A DNA stretch of 64,000 bases from Nigrospora sphaerica (GCA_018287875.1 JAGVVL010000021.1:744001-808000); one strand, 5' to 3'. Positions 1 through 12,284 are shown, counted from the stretch's first letter. Translations and numbers: made by a program. Notes: generated by a model not told the origin, from the sequence alone.

Positions 1-116
1 TCCGCTCTCCTTTCCGTGGACCTCTATCGCTACTAGGTCTAACGGGTTCTACTAGCTTTAACACTCGATTTCGGTTTTCACCATAGCCGCCTTTATTCTT
101 CATCACCGTCTTCGAA

Positions 117-524
117 ATGCAGTTCTTCCACATCACTTCCATCATTTTCCTCGCTAACACTTTGGTCAGCGCTGTGCCTACCCCACCGAAGGCTTTGGCC
201 AACACGGACGGCACCGTCAAAGCGCTGGGCAGCGCAACCGTCCGCGTCTTCCGCAGTGATACCTGCACGAACCAGGTCGATGCCGTGACGCTTCTTCAAG
301 CCGGATATCGATGCCTTGGATACAGCAATGTTCGTTCTGTTTTCGCAGACAACAGGTCAGTCGCAAATTGGCGTAATCCGAGACGTTTTGCAGGCAGAGT
401 TCTGACAAGGTGCAGTGGGTGCAAGGTCCGGGCCTGGAGTGGGAACGACTGCCGAGGCAACAGCTACACTGTACGCGACGGATGTAACAGCGTTCTGTTC
501 GCTTCGGTGTCGATCGACTGCTAG
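117..524 (+). CDS. Small secreted cysteine-rich protein (effector-like)
   Basis: A 135-residue single-exon ORF with an ATG start. The first 19 residues (MQFFHITSIIFLANTLVSA) form a clear secretion signal with a hydrophobic core and a likely cleavage before VPTP. The mature part of about 116 residues has seven cysteines, including a CSGC motif, and ends in cysteine; the C-terminal third has a W-S-G-x-D-C-R-G motif. I do not recognise a named family. Length, signal peptide and cysteine content fit fungal small secreted proteins that act outside the cell or in a host, but that role is inference. No intron is needed. A pyrimidine-rich stretch lies just upstream, as in many fungal promoters. Confidence 0.7.
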   Translation: MQFFHITSIIFLANTLVSAVPTPPKALANTDGTVKALGSATVRVFRSDTCTNQVDAVTLLQAGYRCLGYSNVRSVFADNRSVANWRNPRRFAGRVLTRCSGCKVRAWSGNDCRGNSYTVRDGCNSVLFASVSIDC

Positions 525-1216
525 GTACAGAATGGTTCAGGTCGCAAAGAATGTTCACTTCTACACGGGGCTTAGGGGGGATAAATGGTTCTGACGTTGG
601 CGAGCATGCCGAAGCAGGCCCTATATTTCCTGCAGCCTGACCGGTGTCTACCTAGGCATTCAACATGTCAAGAAAGGCCTCGGCTTCATTGTTAATTCAG
701 TACTCCTGCCGCACGGTACATTGTAGTTCGCAATACAAAAACACGGACTGCTCTTTTCTAACCCCGGAGACTTCGAAACGCCATATCTATAACAGTATTA
801 TTCACTCTGCCACCGATCACTTTTCGATTCGTTGTCTCGATCAGTGTGGACGTGACTACCACCAGTCAAATGTTTACCTCGAGTAACGCTAGGACGCGGC
901 GCATCCGGTGGGCTACCGACACAACGGGTCGTGACCCTCCAGAACCTTGTAGCGGAATTGCCATTCCGTCGGTTGGAAATGGAAATGGCAAACACCGGCC
1001 GGTGTGACAAGGATCTTCCAACGTAGCATGGATCGCAGCAGGGATTGCAGCAGGAAGACCCATTTCCAAGCAATAACCCCGAAGACGATTCTCTCCCCCC
1101 CTTTCCCCTCATGGTTCTGTAATGCTTCTGTGCTCGTGGATCCTGCGCACGAGTGTTTTCACTGATGCTTTCCTTCCTTCTCTTGTAACAACTTACCCAC
1201 CTGTACCATTTCCACA
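525..1216. other. Intergenic region upstream of the GT31-like gene
   Basis: No convincing coding signal. A C/T-rich tract at about 1089-1109 lies a hundred bases before the glycosyltransferase start; such tracts are common in fungal promoters. The short open frames here lack coding character. Confidence 0.5.
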
Positions 1217-2861
1217 ATGTACGGCGTCGGTAAGAAGACGCCTTCTGTCTTCGCACTTCGCCCGTCGACCGCCTACTACATGTGCAATTGGGACACGATG
1301 CTATCCAGCGGGCGGCTTCGAAGGCTTTTGTTTCTTTCCCTCACAACTTGTCTTCTCTTTCTTTTGCTTATTACTACCCGCCGGTCATTCTGGACCAAAC
1401 CAGAGGCTCCCGACCGCTTTCCCCAGGCACCCAACGAAGACGGCCGAACCCGGCCAATGTACTTCCGATGGGACACGGTGAGCCACTTCCGGCCGGTATC
1501 CAGTCCCGTTCATGACGAGACTCCGACCCAGGACTTGTGTGCGTTGTTCCCGCAGCGGCTTGTGAACGAACTTGTCCAACCCGTTCTCCGAACCGGCTAT
1601 TTCGACGTCCCAGCACGAATGAAGGCCCAATTTGCCAGCATTTCGGCCTGTGTTGACGACCTCCTTATCTTCTCCGACGTCGACGACACGATTGCCGGCC
1701 ACCCTGTTCATGATGTGCTCGCCGACCTCCCCGATTCGTACCGCATGGACAACCCCGAGTTCGCCAATTATACCCGCATGCATGAGCTGTACGATAGAGG
1801 CACCTTACGGAAGGGAGAGGCAAGAGCACATCTTCTTGATGGTTGGGCCATGGACAAGTTCAAATTCTTGCCCATGGTGGAACGGGCGTGGGCTATGCGA
1901 CCCCACAAGCCATGGTATTTCTTCTACGAGTCCGACACGTACGTTGTGTGGGATAACCTGTTCCGCTTCTTGGAGAACCTGGATGCCAACACACCCTTTT
2001 ATATCGGCAGCCCATCCCCTGGGGGCATCAAGAATGATGAGACGTCCCACTTTGCTTATGGCGGCTCAGGCTTTTTTCTGAGCCAGGCGGCCATGCTAAA
2101 GCTACTACATCGCCAGGTGGGCCGGGATGGGGACTACCTCGAGGCGCCCCTCAGTCAACGCTGGGAGGACAGGGTACGTCATGACTGCTGTGGTGACGCA
2201 GTACTAGGCTGGGCCCTGCTTCATGTCGGGATCCGTGTGTCTGGATTTTGGCCCATGATCAATCCCTATCCGTTGGATAGGATCCCCTACTCGCTAGGCC
2301 ACTGGTGCCAGCCTGTCTTGACATTGCACAAAACAGACCCAGAGGAGATGGTGAAGCTGTGGCGGTGGGAGCAGAGCCGACGAGAACGGAGTGTGGGTTC
2401 TCCTCTTTGGTTCGGAGCCCTCGCGTAATTGGCCTTTGCTAACAGGCCGCCTCCAGACACCACTCTTATTCCGCCATCTCTTTGAACGTACACGAGCCAA
2501 GTGGAAGCCTTTGGATGGAGAGAGAGTGAACTGGGATAACGGGGGCCGGGGGGAGTATCAGCGTACACAAGCAGGGTCTTCCCTCGAATGTCGGAAGTCG
2601 TGTCAACTGGACACCCGATGCTTCCAATATAAACTCGACCGCGGGACATGCGTGTTGCGGGAAGCATTCGACCTCGGCAGCGCCACAATAGCGGAGGATG
2701 TGGAGGGCACTGTGGGTAGTTCTGGGGAGAGCCGAGGGTTGCCATTTCCGCAGACCCAAATGGTGAGTGGCTGGAACATGGACCATGTCGATGCCTGGGC
2801 GCGGAAACATACTTGCGACGAGGTGCAATGGGTGAGGCCTAGTGTGGCAAGAATGTACTAG
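1217..2861 (+). CDS. GT31-type glycosyltransferase-like type II membrane protein, two exons
   Basis: Best model is join(1217..2392, 2457..2861), 526 residues. The 64-bp intron has donor GTGGGT, a branch-like CTAAC and acceptor CCAG, and joins the frames in phase 0; reading through it gives a premature stop at 2426-2428. Residues about 34-54 form one hydrophobic segment after basic residues, so a Golgi type II anchor is likely. The catalytic part holds ESDTYVVWDN (a DxD-like metal/nucleotide-sugar motif), the glycine-rich GGSGFF segment and DCCGDAVLGWAL, all typical of the fungal branch of family GT31 (Fringe-like). The second exon gives a Cys-rich tail (ECRKSCQLDTRCFQYK) also seen in that branch. 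Internal ATGs at 1280 and 1298 are alternative starts. Acceptor substrate is unknown. Confidence 0.8.
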
Positions 2862-2865
2862 GTCA

Positions 2866-5345
2866 GTGAGTATCCGCGCGACATGCGCGGAGCTGGACCG
2901 CGTAGACCATAGGTAGCCTCCACGTCACGATACGCGGCTCAGTACTCTTCCAGGCCAGTCGCCGCTTAGCGATACATCGTGGTGACAATAATACAGCATC
3001 GTGGACTGGGAAAATTCGGGGTCAAGATGAAAGCACTCGCTGCTGGTGACAGCTGCCTCAATAGTGCGACTGCATTCTAGTGCGCCTGCGCCTGCCTTTA
3101 GCCGCTCTGGGTACAAAGACCGCATCGAGGAAATCTCACATGGCCAGCTTTCCACTTGGCCGAGGCCATCGGATAGGTGCAACAGCACCTTTGTGGCAAT
3201 GTGAGGCTATTCACAGTATTCGCACATAAGGTCACTTGACGAGCTACTGGACCTGGCACGGGTCCAGTATGTGAGCAGGTGGGGACAGACGCCCAGCTAA
3301 ATGTATATAGACTGCCCTTCCGGCATCCCTCTCTTTCTTTTATCCTTTCTAATGGAAGAACCTTATCCCTTCGCTTGCCACGCTCCCTCTAGTGCGACAA
3401 ACTTACGTTCCGGTAACGGTGGGTGCACCCCTCTCCCCTTCCCCCTTCCACGATGGGCGCCTAGCACTCGTTTCACGAGGTGGCTGGACGACGCACCGCA
3501 CGCACCTGGTGTCGCGAGGGCATCCTTGCACCGACCGCCAGGCGTGGCCATTGTCGGCCTGGGGTCTAAGGAACCAGACTGCTTGCGAGGCAGGCTGTCG
3601 ATGCCAGTAATGTCGGATCTCGCGCCGTGCGGGCCGGACAAGGATGGCACTGGAATGTCGTTCTCTCTGGAACCCTGGCTGCTCTGTCTTCCTAGGTATG
3701 GATCGACGCGTGCCGAAGGCGATGGAATGCATGTCTTGCGTACTAATGATGTCGGATTTCGCGCCTTCGCGCCCTCTGGTCCGGTCTAATTCCGTTGGCG
3801 CCGGGGGCGAAGCACTCCCCTCGCGTTTCCGTCCGAGCCGGAAAGGGATGGCACTGGAATGTTGTTCTCGCTAGCGCCCTGTCTGCTCACATCGTCTTAG
3901 GAAGGGATCGACGCGTATTGAGGGCGATGGAATGCGCGTCGTGCGTACCGACAGAATGGTTCGCGAACCTGGCGTGGGGCAGGGGTCGTGACCTTTATAC
4001 GAACCGGAATGGTCCTCCTAGATTACGTGACCCCGCTTATAGATGTAGGACGTTGCATTGCGCATGCGACTATTGGCAGCGTAACCCTCTCTTCGAGAAT
4101 CATAGGGTCATCCTATGGCAGGCAACAAACGCAGACGAGCCAACCGCTTGGCGGCATTCGTTTGAGTCCACGATGAGCATGGTTCGGAGCAGCCCTGTGC
4201 CCATGGGGGTGAGATCGGCACTGCTGGTGGAGCTCTGATGCGCGCATGGTCATTCAACGGCGCGCCCAACTGGGTTCAGACTCCAGGAGCCAGCAAGTAT
4301 CCACCGCTGCGTATGATGGTACTGGCCCGGGCTGGTTACTTCCGTCAAGTCCTCTTCTGAAGCGAGGAGGATTCCAGGTAGGACGTGGATGTTAGGACGG
4401 TGGTCCCTCATAACCACAAAAATACCTGGCCAGGAACAAAGGACGCAAGCTGGATGCGGAGATTTGGAGCACCCCGGGGCAGTGCCACATCATCCGGTGC
4501 AATAATAGGACGTAGCTCCATACGGAAGCACTCAACACATCCGGAGATCCGCTCCGCAGGGGCTGCTGCAACAGGTTCTCACTGCCAACAGCATTAGCGC
4601 TTAGCGTCGAGGTAGGAGCACGAGTCATGGAGAATTGATCACATTTCTGGTTTGCTTGACCTTCGACACACCCCACCAGGCCGAGAGGAAGGCGTAACGG
4701 CAAGGGCATAGGAATGCTAACGCACCGGACATTGTACTCATTCCACCAGGGATAGTGTGGGGCCTTTTGGTAAGCCCATAGTCCGGAAGAGCAGGTGAAG
4801 TAGCCCGTAGCATAGCGGTATCTGGCCTGTTTCGATCCAGCACGGAGGCGGGCCAACAGTCAAGCATGGATCGCGGCTCCCAACCGTTGCGTTCCATGGG
4901 CGTTCGTTACGAGTTATCTCTTGGAGCTCCGAACACACTCGTGCTGAGCGAGCCGACTCTAGCTTCAGCCCCTATCCATGCGGCCGACTTCCTCGGTGAG
5001 GGCGATGCACGGAGGGCGGTGTATTCGTTGGATGAAGGACCAATGAGAGGAGGGAGCACGTCCCGACAATTTGGCTCCCCAACCGAAAGGCAAGGAACAA
5101 AACAGGAACAGTACAGACCTTACCCAAAACGGTAAGGTTGGCTGTCGTAATGGGCTATGACATCTTTGCTAAGCTTAGCGGCAACTATAGTAGACATCGT
5201 TGCATTAGCTTTGCCTGGCAGCGCTAATGAGTGGTGGAATGCATGGTCTTGTCGGCAAGGATTTCAATCGCTAGGAGGGAGGACGCCACGACGAACAAGC
5301 AAGCGTCCTGCAGTACTCACTTAAGACTACCTGATTATTACTAAG
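2866..5345 (+). repeat. Diverged dispersed repeat, copy A
   Basis: A long stretch without a coherent gene that aligns by eye, in the same orientation, with 8393-10085. Shared blocks include the opening TATCCGCGCGAC, GGTGACAGCTGC, GGTGGGTGCACCCCTC, ACCGACAGAATGGTTCGCG and GGAATGGTCCTCCTAGAT. Differences are mostly transitions. Relative to copy B, copy A has an extra block at about 3186-3400, an internal duplication near 3640-3960, and a 35-bp insertion near 3971-4005 bounded on both sides by CGAAC. No LTR-like ends, inverted termini or target duplication were seen. Open frames inside look like chance. Confidence 0.7.
3640..3960 (+). repeat. Internal tandem duplication, about 200-bp period
   Basis: The block beginning GGATGGCACTGGAATG and ending near GCGTAC occurs at about 3642-3742 and again at about 3846-3951, so the unit is about 200 bp. 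Copy B of the larger repeat (near 9017-9120) has only one version, so this is either a duplication in copy A or a loss from copy B. Confidence 0.65.
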
Positions 5346-5851
5346 CGGGTCGACAGATGTTCTCCCCACTACACTGAATACCAAAAGACGGTGCCAGGAA
5401 GTCATGTGAGAGCAGGGACCTTACGATGCCCCCTTCCCACTCTTTCTTTGCAGCAGCCAATCACGTGTACGCTTCGCTTTACACTGACACATCGACGCCC
5501 TCACTCAGAAAGGCCGCTTTGAGGTGAGCACTATATAGCCCAAACCCAATCGTTAGTAGTACCGAACATGGCCTTATCAGCCGTGTCCTTTCTCTGTGCG
5601 CCAAGCAGAATGGACTTTTCGATGACTGACAAAAACCCCAGGCCCAGACAGGACAACAGGCTGCGGCGCAGCTTTGATAGACAGTACACGATTCCAGATA
5701 GATACCATTGATGATCCCCCTTGTCAGCACACCTTCGACGTTACCAGTATAGCTCTTAGAATCATGTAAACACCACTGCATGGAACTTAATTCTACAAAA
5801 CTTTTCTTCATGTAGGCCACGCGGGTCCCGGTAAAGGCCACTCCCATTGAA

Positions 5852-6484
5852 CTAAAATTGCAACAATGTTGGATCTAGTCCCTCGTCCTGGTCGAAGGAC
5901 AACGATCGCTCCATGACCCGTTTCAAGTCTTCGGCCCAGTCTCTCTGTTCCTTCACCACATTCTGAAGCCTTTATACTGGTTAGCGCCTTTCATGACCAT
6001 CCGCGAATGCTTACCCTTCTCTATTCTCCTGTACCCTAAATTCTCTGTCAGCTCCAACGAAGCTGAGATTTTTCCCTCTAAGATTTGCGTACATAGTATC
6101 GACCCTCCGAAGTGGTGGCTCTGTAAGTCATACTGATCCTACCCTGCGATGGTGGATGAACTCACTTAGCTTCGAGCCTTGCGAGCTGCTCCCTAAGGTG
6201 TCTTAACTCTTCTATAAGCGACATGCCTGTACTTTAGTAATATTAGCACAGTTCTATGTAGTCTACTGCGTTATAACTTACGCGGTTCTACTTCTGGCAT
6301 TGCTCTCGCTTGTGCTGGGCGAGTGACTGAGGGGTATTCGTGGGTCTTGTTCTGGGTCAAAGCTGACGTTATTTCCCCTAAACTCCGGATAGTGAACCTG
6401 ACGGGGTCGTCACCGGCGGTGCAGGTGGCTCCCAGTGGCTTGTTGGCCAGGTGCGCGTCCAGAGTGATGCTGATAATGGTCCAT
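5852..6484 (-). pseudogene. Broken four-exon gene of unknown function
   Basis: Model on the minus strand: exons 6484..6282, 6231..6166, 6120..6015 and 5969..5852. The three introns are 50, 45 and 45 bp, with donors GTAAGT, GTGAGT and GTAAGC; the first and third have CTAA-type branch sites. The peptide is hydrophilic: the first exon begins MDHYQHHSGR, the second holds the coiled-coil-like SLIEELRHLREQLARLEA, and the last ends in SLSFDQDEGLDPTLLQF and a TAG. An in-frame TGA at 6412-6410 (likely from CGA) and a one-base frame break in the first part of exon 3 would destroy the product. I do not recognise the family. Consistent splice sites and phases argue that this was once a real gene. Confidence 0.45.
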
Positions 6485-8392
6485 GGCTGCAAGGTGGCCC
6501 GATGGGTATTGCGAAGTCCTCAAAACCCGGACTTAACCGCCTTTAAATAGAGAGCTGGGCCGTTGACCCCCGTTCCTATACCCCTTTCTCGGGCTAACAC
6601 TGCAGAATATTTCAGACTAGTGGTGCTGTGGCACGTATTGGTACGTTCCTTATTTGATGATCACGATCAACATGACCCTGCGCCTTGTGGGACTCAGCAA
6701 CCTAGATTTTACGAGCCATCGACAGGGTCGCATAAACCAAACATTGTCAGGAGTGAAATATCAGTATTCGTGACATTGCTTTTCCTTCCATCGCAGAGCT
6801 TGATAGACTCTTCAAGTTGATAGATTCCCTTGTCTTGGTCGTACTCGCCCTTGCTTTGTTTTACTTAATCGGTGGTTCGTCCTTTGTATTACAAGGCCGG
6901 ACCTAGAAAAAAGCGGTGGTGATTTGATTCCCTTGTCGCTGGACAGGTCTCTATGACAAGTCTTTCCAGAAGCCTGGTGTCTAAAGCTTAGCGTGGTAGA
7001 AACGAGCAACCTATTACGGGAAGAACAAATCCGCTCGACATGACCGGTTAATATGCTCCACTGTATAGGTCTAAGGTGGGAGTACTGGCCGTTGGTTAGA
7101 GTTGCATACATGGGGCGCCTGGGATTACCTTGAATTGCCCTTGTTACAGGGGCCGCTCTGAAAACAACATGCCTTACCCAGTTTTCATTGGGCAAAGATC
7201 ATCGGATTGGCGCAGCAGCCGCCATGCATTCCAAAATCAGTGGACGCCCCTCATTCACCCTTTCATGTTCCGCGATCGCTTTCTAGGGAGCCATCAGACT
7301 ATTGATGGGCTCGATCAAACCATGTTCACTCGATTTAGGAATAGGCATGACCCAGGATGGGTCCATTTCAGCACGAACGAGGCTTGTATTCCTGTTGGAG
7401 CAATGAAAAGCCCATGGCACACAGAACACCGCACGAAATCACCCGGTAGCCAGCCGATACGGGCGCGTTGGGATAGCATTGCTTCATCCAGTGTAAGTGG
7501 TCGTATCCCCTAAGCAAGCACTCAATGGGTTAGAGATACACACTCCAAAGACTGACGTTAAGGTGCTTACTAACAAAAACCTGGCGTTGAGCGTCCTAGA
7601 TGAAAATATACTTCATATGTCACATCGTTGGTATGCTTGATCTTGCTAACCATGATATAGGCACCAGAATTCGGTCATCAAACAACAAGAGTGGGCTGCA
7701 GGTCTGACGAAAGCCCTAGAGGAATCTATGGTGTTCTTCAAAGGGCCGGAGACATTGGATCCGACTTTATTGGGGTTGTAGTTCGTGGTCAGGAACTACC
7801 ACAAACTATCTTCATGACTCGTTCAAAGCGCAGGGGTGGTGGGGTCGTTATAGTGCGGATACAGTTTAGCTACGAAATTTCAATGGCCGCGTTCACGGGG
7901 TTAGAGGAGAGTTCAGAAGGAAGACAAACCGGTGTCGTACCTGACTGTACCTCTGAGTGCATTGAATTGGAACGTAAGGAAGAGCGACGTTCGAAAGTCT
8001 GGAGGTTAGCGTCGTGAATTTGGTCTGTTGTTCTACGTTATACGGTCTTTGCAACGCCGCTATATGGTTACCTGGGTCTGTGTTACGAGAAATGGAACAT
8101 AGCAAACGACACTCATGTTATATTGCCGTTTGCTATACACAAATTGTCCAGCATATGGGTTTCTTGTCGGCCTACACCGAATATAACAACATGTTAATGC
8201 ATTAAATAGGGCGGATGTAGCACGTCCAGGTGAAGCCCTTGAAGCCATGTCCGATGATGTTTGCTACCTTGAACTGGCAAAAAATCAACAGAACTAACAA
8301 CATCCCATCTGACCCTTAATCAGATCATTGCGATCCCCTTGACAAGCTCTGTAGCACTCGCGGAACAGCAGATGGGTCACGTTGGTTTGAAC
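6485..8392. other. No clear gene between the two repeat copies
   Basis: Both strands have only short frames. The minus strand at about 6900-7480 is unusually open (a few stops in about 190 codons) and may be an old coding relic, but nothing recognisable is encoded. Composition is closer to 50% GC than the flanking repeats. Confidence 0.4.
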
Positions 8393-10085
8393 AAGAATAT
8401 CCGCGCGACTTGCGTTTAGCAGGGCCGTGCAGGCCACAGGAAGCCTCCATTCCACAACGCGCGGTTCGGTATGCTACCGGGCCACTCACTCACCGCTAAA
8501 GCCCAATCTTGGCGACGATAAGTACGGCATCATGAACCAGGGAAACTTTGGGGCCAAGACGAAAGCACTCGCTGTTGGTGACAGCTGCATGACCAGTGCA
8601 TCGGCCTCATGGTGCGCCTGCATCTCTAGCGCGTCTGTGCCTGCTTTTAACCGCGCTGGCTGCACAGACCGCATCGAAAACATCGCACCTGACCAGCTTT
8701 TTACTTGGTCAAGGCCATCGGACAGGTGCAACAGCCACCTTACATTCCAGCAACGGTGGGTGCACCCCTCCCCCCTCTCCCCTCCGCCTTCGACGATAGG
8801 CGCCTAGCACTTACTTCACCTGGCGGCCGGACGACGCACCGAAAGCATCCGGCGTCGCGTGGTATCCTTGCACCCGAAGCCAGGGGTGCTCATTGTCGGC
8901 CAGGGATCCAGGGAATCAGAACCGCTTGGCTTCGTCGCGACGGGTGCGGGGCAAGCAACGAGCCTGCTGTCCGTGGAAGGCGAAATCGGTTGTCCAACTG
9001 ACGTGCGAGACGAACAGGGGTGGCACTGGAATGTTGTTCTCTCTGGCGCCCTGCCTGCTCACGTTGTCTCAGGAAAGGATCGACACGTGTTGGGGGCGAT
9101 GGAACGCGCGTCATGCGTACCGACAGAATGGTTCGCGAACCGGAATGGTCCTCCTAGATAACGTGACCCCGCTCACAGATGTAGGACGTTGCATTGCGCA
9201 TGCGACTATTGGCAGCGTGACCCTCTCTTCGGGCGTCATAGGCCATCATAGGGCAGGCAACAGACGCGGACGAACCAACCTCTTGGCGGCATTCGTTCGA
9301 GGCCACGATGAGCATGGTGCCGAGCCGCCCTATGCCCATGGGGATGGGATCGGCACAGCTAGCGGAGCCCCGAAGCACGCATGGTCACCCAACGGCGCGC
9401 CTAACTGGGTCTAGACTCTAGCAGCCAGCTAGTATCCACCCCGGCGTGCGATTGTGCTGCCTACTAAGCTGTGGCGTAGCGGCAAGAGCATAGGAATGTT
9501 AGCGCTCCGGATATTGTGTTTATTTCTCTTGGGTAAGCGTGGGGCTCTTCGGCAAGCCCCTAGTCCGGACAAGTAGGCGAAGTCGCCCATAGCACACCGG
9601 TATCTGCCCGTTTCGATCCGGCGCGGAGGAGGGCCGACAGTTAAGCGTGGGTCGCGGCTACCAATCGTTACGTCCCGTGGACGTTCGCTACGAATTACCT
9701 CTTAGGGCTCCGAATATGCTTATGATGAGCTAGCCGAGCCTCGAGGAGGGCGAAAAGCGGACGGCAGTTTGTTAGTGGGACGAAGGACCAATAAGAGGAG
9801 GGAGCGCGTCCCGACAGTTTGGCTCCCGAACCGAAGGACAAGGGATAAAACAGGGTTCAAAACCAGCTTGACAGGCAGTCAGGCTGGTGACCGAAACGGG
9901 CTATAGCGTCCCGCCAAGCTCTGCGGGACCCAAGTAGGCATGTTTGCATCCGCTCTGCCTGACAGCGCTCATTAGCGGTGGAATGGGCGGGTCTTGCCAG
10001 TAAGGATTCCTATTGCCAGGATGACCGAACCAACAAGCGCCTGCAGTACGCGCCTAGGACTAGTTGCTGCCAAGCAGCGGCTGTG
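8393..10085 (+). repeat. Diverged dispersed repeat, copy B
   Basis: Direct-orientation relative of 2866-5345, shorter because it lacks the extra block, the internal duplication and the 35-bp insertion of copy A. Matching landmarks include GGTGGGTGCACCCCTC near 8756, ACCGACAGAATGGTTCGCG near 9119 and GACGAAGGACCAATAAGAGG near 9779. The two copies bracket about 3 kb. No protein is encoded. Confidence 0.7.
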
Positions 10086-10539
10086 CTAGCCACCGTCCCG
10101 TGGATTTCCCCCTGGCTAGCTAGCGTAAGAGCGGGCGCGGCTATGTAGCCGTTGGAAAAGTGAAGGCAGCAGCCCCGCCATCGAAGGGCCCGGCCATGCA
10201 GTCGGCTTTTCCTCTCCGACGAGTGGCACCGAACGATGGGCACCGAACGATGGTGCCAAGGACCAATGTGGTTGCCTCGCTTAGCAAGGAAGAGGCTGCT
10301 AGCTCACCACGACGAGCATCGGCACGAACGTAACATGGTACTACAGTGGGTCATCAGCAGAGCTGGGCGACGGTGGATACGGCGGTGCGGTGTACGGACT
10401 CGGTGTGCCGGCAGGATAGGACGAGAGGCCGGCCACATCACTACTGGGTAAAACGAGTGCAGATGAATTCGAAGAGCAGAGTGAGGAAGACCAAACGGAT
10501 AGTGTCGGCGGGAATTGACCAAAACAGGCACAGTCAGTG
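10086..10539. other. Non-coding stretch leading into the minisatellite region
   Basis: No recognisable gene. It holds a short direct repeat (GCACCGAACGATGG at about 10226-10250, twice in a row) before the purine-rich tract. Confidence 0.4.
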
Positions 10540-10850
10540 TAAAAAGGGTGGAAGAACAAGGGGGGAGAGGAGAAGGGGCGAGGGAAGGGGACAGGGAGGG
10601 AGATCAATGGACTAAGAAGAGATAGAACGAGAGGGAGGGGGAAGGTGAGAGGGAAGGGGCAGGCGAAGGGGCCAGGAAGAGATAGAACGGGAGGGAGGGA
10701 GAGGGACAGAATGGGAGGGAGGAACAGAAGGGAGGAACAGAGTAAGAGAGAGGGGGAGGGCAGGGGACCCGGAAGAGACAGACCGAGAGGGAGAGGGACA
10801 GAACGAGGAGGCAGGGGGCCAGGAAGAGGCAGAAGCAGAGGCAGAGCAAT
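10540..10850 (+). repeat. Purine-rich GGGAGA/GGAAGAG tract
   Basis: About 300 bp almost entirely of A and G on the plus strand, made of loosely repeated GGGAGG, GAGAGGG and AGGAAGAGATAGAACG motifs. Such strand asymmetry favours triplex or slipped structures. The open frames across it on both strands, rich in Arg/Gly or Ser/Pro/Leu, are low-complexity artefacts. Confidence 0.8.
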
Positions 10851-11364
10851 AGCGGCCGACGGGACGTGACCATGTCCAGCAGACTAAAGCTGAAACGTAG
10901 CTTCCAGCCCAGCCCGAATTCGACCCGGGCCCCAGGCGTCGAATAGATGCCAGGAGCCGAACAGGTGCGAGGAGCGAAAAAGGCGGCAGGGCCACAAGGC
11001 GAGCAAAACCCAAGGGGGCGAGGAGCCTAAGGGGGCGAGGAGCCCCAATCGATCCCACCATATGCATTCCGCCGATCGACCCGCCCTGCCGGCGTAGCTA
11101 GGTCGGAACCGGCTATGGAAGACTTCGCGGGCGCCATAGACGAGGTTGGGGACCCGTCGGTGGCCAGGGTCTTGGCGGGCGCCGGAAGTACGGCGACACT
11201 AGCGCGCGATGGCTATATAAGGGGGGCCGCCGTCTCCGTAGAGAACGAGAGTTCCTTCTCTCCTCGTGCTTCCGTCAGGTTCGCCCGTCCAAGTGGACGT
11301 ATGTTGCCATTCAGAGTTGACTTTGGTCCTTGTGGTAGCTGGCCCATGATTTGCCCGGTGTTCA

Positions 11365-11665
11365 ACATCGGGTGGTAGGCCAACGACCATGGGGTGTTCG
11401 CACCCCACGGGAGGCCAACGATCCGCGTCCGGGCGGTAGGCCGACAGCCATGTAGACGTTTTTTAACCCTGGTGGCTAGCCAACGATCCATACGGTGACT
11501 CGCTCCCTATGGTAGGCGCAATAACCATGCAGTTTGCACACTGCATGGGGGCTGACGACCCACGTCCGGGTGGTAGGCCAACGGCTGCCTTAGCGGGCGG
11601 CCGGCCAACGACCCATCCGGTGATTCGCTCCCGGTGGTAGGCGTAACAACCATGCAGCGGGTACG
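11365..11665 (+). repeat. Degenerate repeat with GGTAGGCCAACGACC core
   Basis: The core (GGTGGTAGGCCAACGACC and variants) recurs about six times, separated by blocks such as GGTGATTCGCTCCCGGTGG and AACAACCATGCAG, which themselves recur at about 11495-11535 and 11620-11660. Units are of unequal length, so this is an old, interrupted array. Confidence 0.65.
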
Positions 11666-11867
11666 CCCCATGGGCGGCGGGCGAGGTCGGACTCTACAGC
11701 CTCTGTAGCGCCGGCTGGAAATCTTCCTACTTCCCTGGAGGTAGGGAGAGCCGATGTAGAGACGCATTCGGCGCACACGTGCCGCGAGGCGCAACAACCA
11801 AGCGGGGGCCACGCGCTTCCATGGAGGGCCCACGCGCCACACAGTCGATACGCTCCTGGTGGTCGGC

Positions 11868-12130
11868 CTGGGTCGCAGTCGAGACTCTCCTGCGTTTACG
11901 GGGGTGCCCCTACAGTCGAGACTCTCTTACATTTGCGGGGGTGCCCCTACAGTCGAGACTCTCCTGTAGGCAGGTTCGCCTCCCGGCACGACGAGTTCTG
12001 CCGCGTACTCCATACGAGTTTTTCCCGACGGACCGCAGTCGATCGATCATCTCCTGCGTTTTTGAGGGTGCCCCTACAGTCGAGGCTCTCCTGTAGGCAG
12101 GTTCGCCGCCCGGCACGACAGGCTCTGTCG
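11868..12130 (+). repeat. CCCCTACAGTCGAGACTCTC repeats
   Basis: The block GGGTGCCCCTACAGTCGAG occurs three times (about 11900, 11940 and 12066). The longer unit that adds CTCCTGTAGGCAGGTTCGCC and CCCGGCACGAC occurs twice, about 125 bp apart. Confidence 0.75.
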
Positions 12131-12284
12131 GCCGGTTGTCTTCCTACCGATGTGCCCGTTCCTGTCGCACGCTTAGTTCCCACCTTAGTGTGGCCTGTGC
12201 CTTCCCACGGCGGATGTCGCCCTGGGTGGAGCGCTTTGTTCCCTCTGCTGCGCGTCTCCGGCGAGGCGCATTCCCTCCAAGACC

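Noticed and set aside
2925..3188. Minus-strand frame similar to one at 8486-8731, suggesting a conserved gene
   Set aside because: Similarity follows from the DNA repeat; both frames need different boundaries and carry no domain.
7130..7513. 127-codon plus-strand frame
   Set aside because: No splice-supported extension or known motif; the opposite strand is equally open.
10604..11067. Long minus-strand frames rich in Ser, Pro and Leu
   Set aside because: Created by the purine-rich tract; no domains or sensible start.
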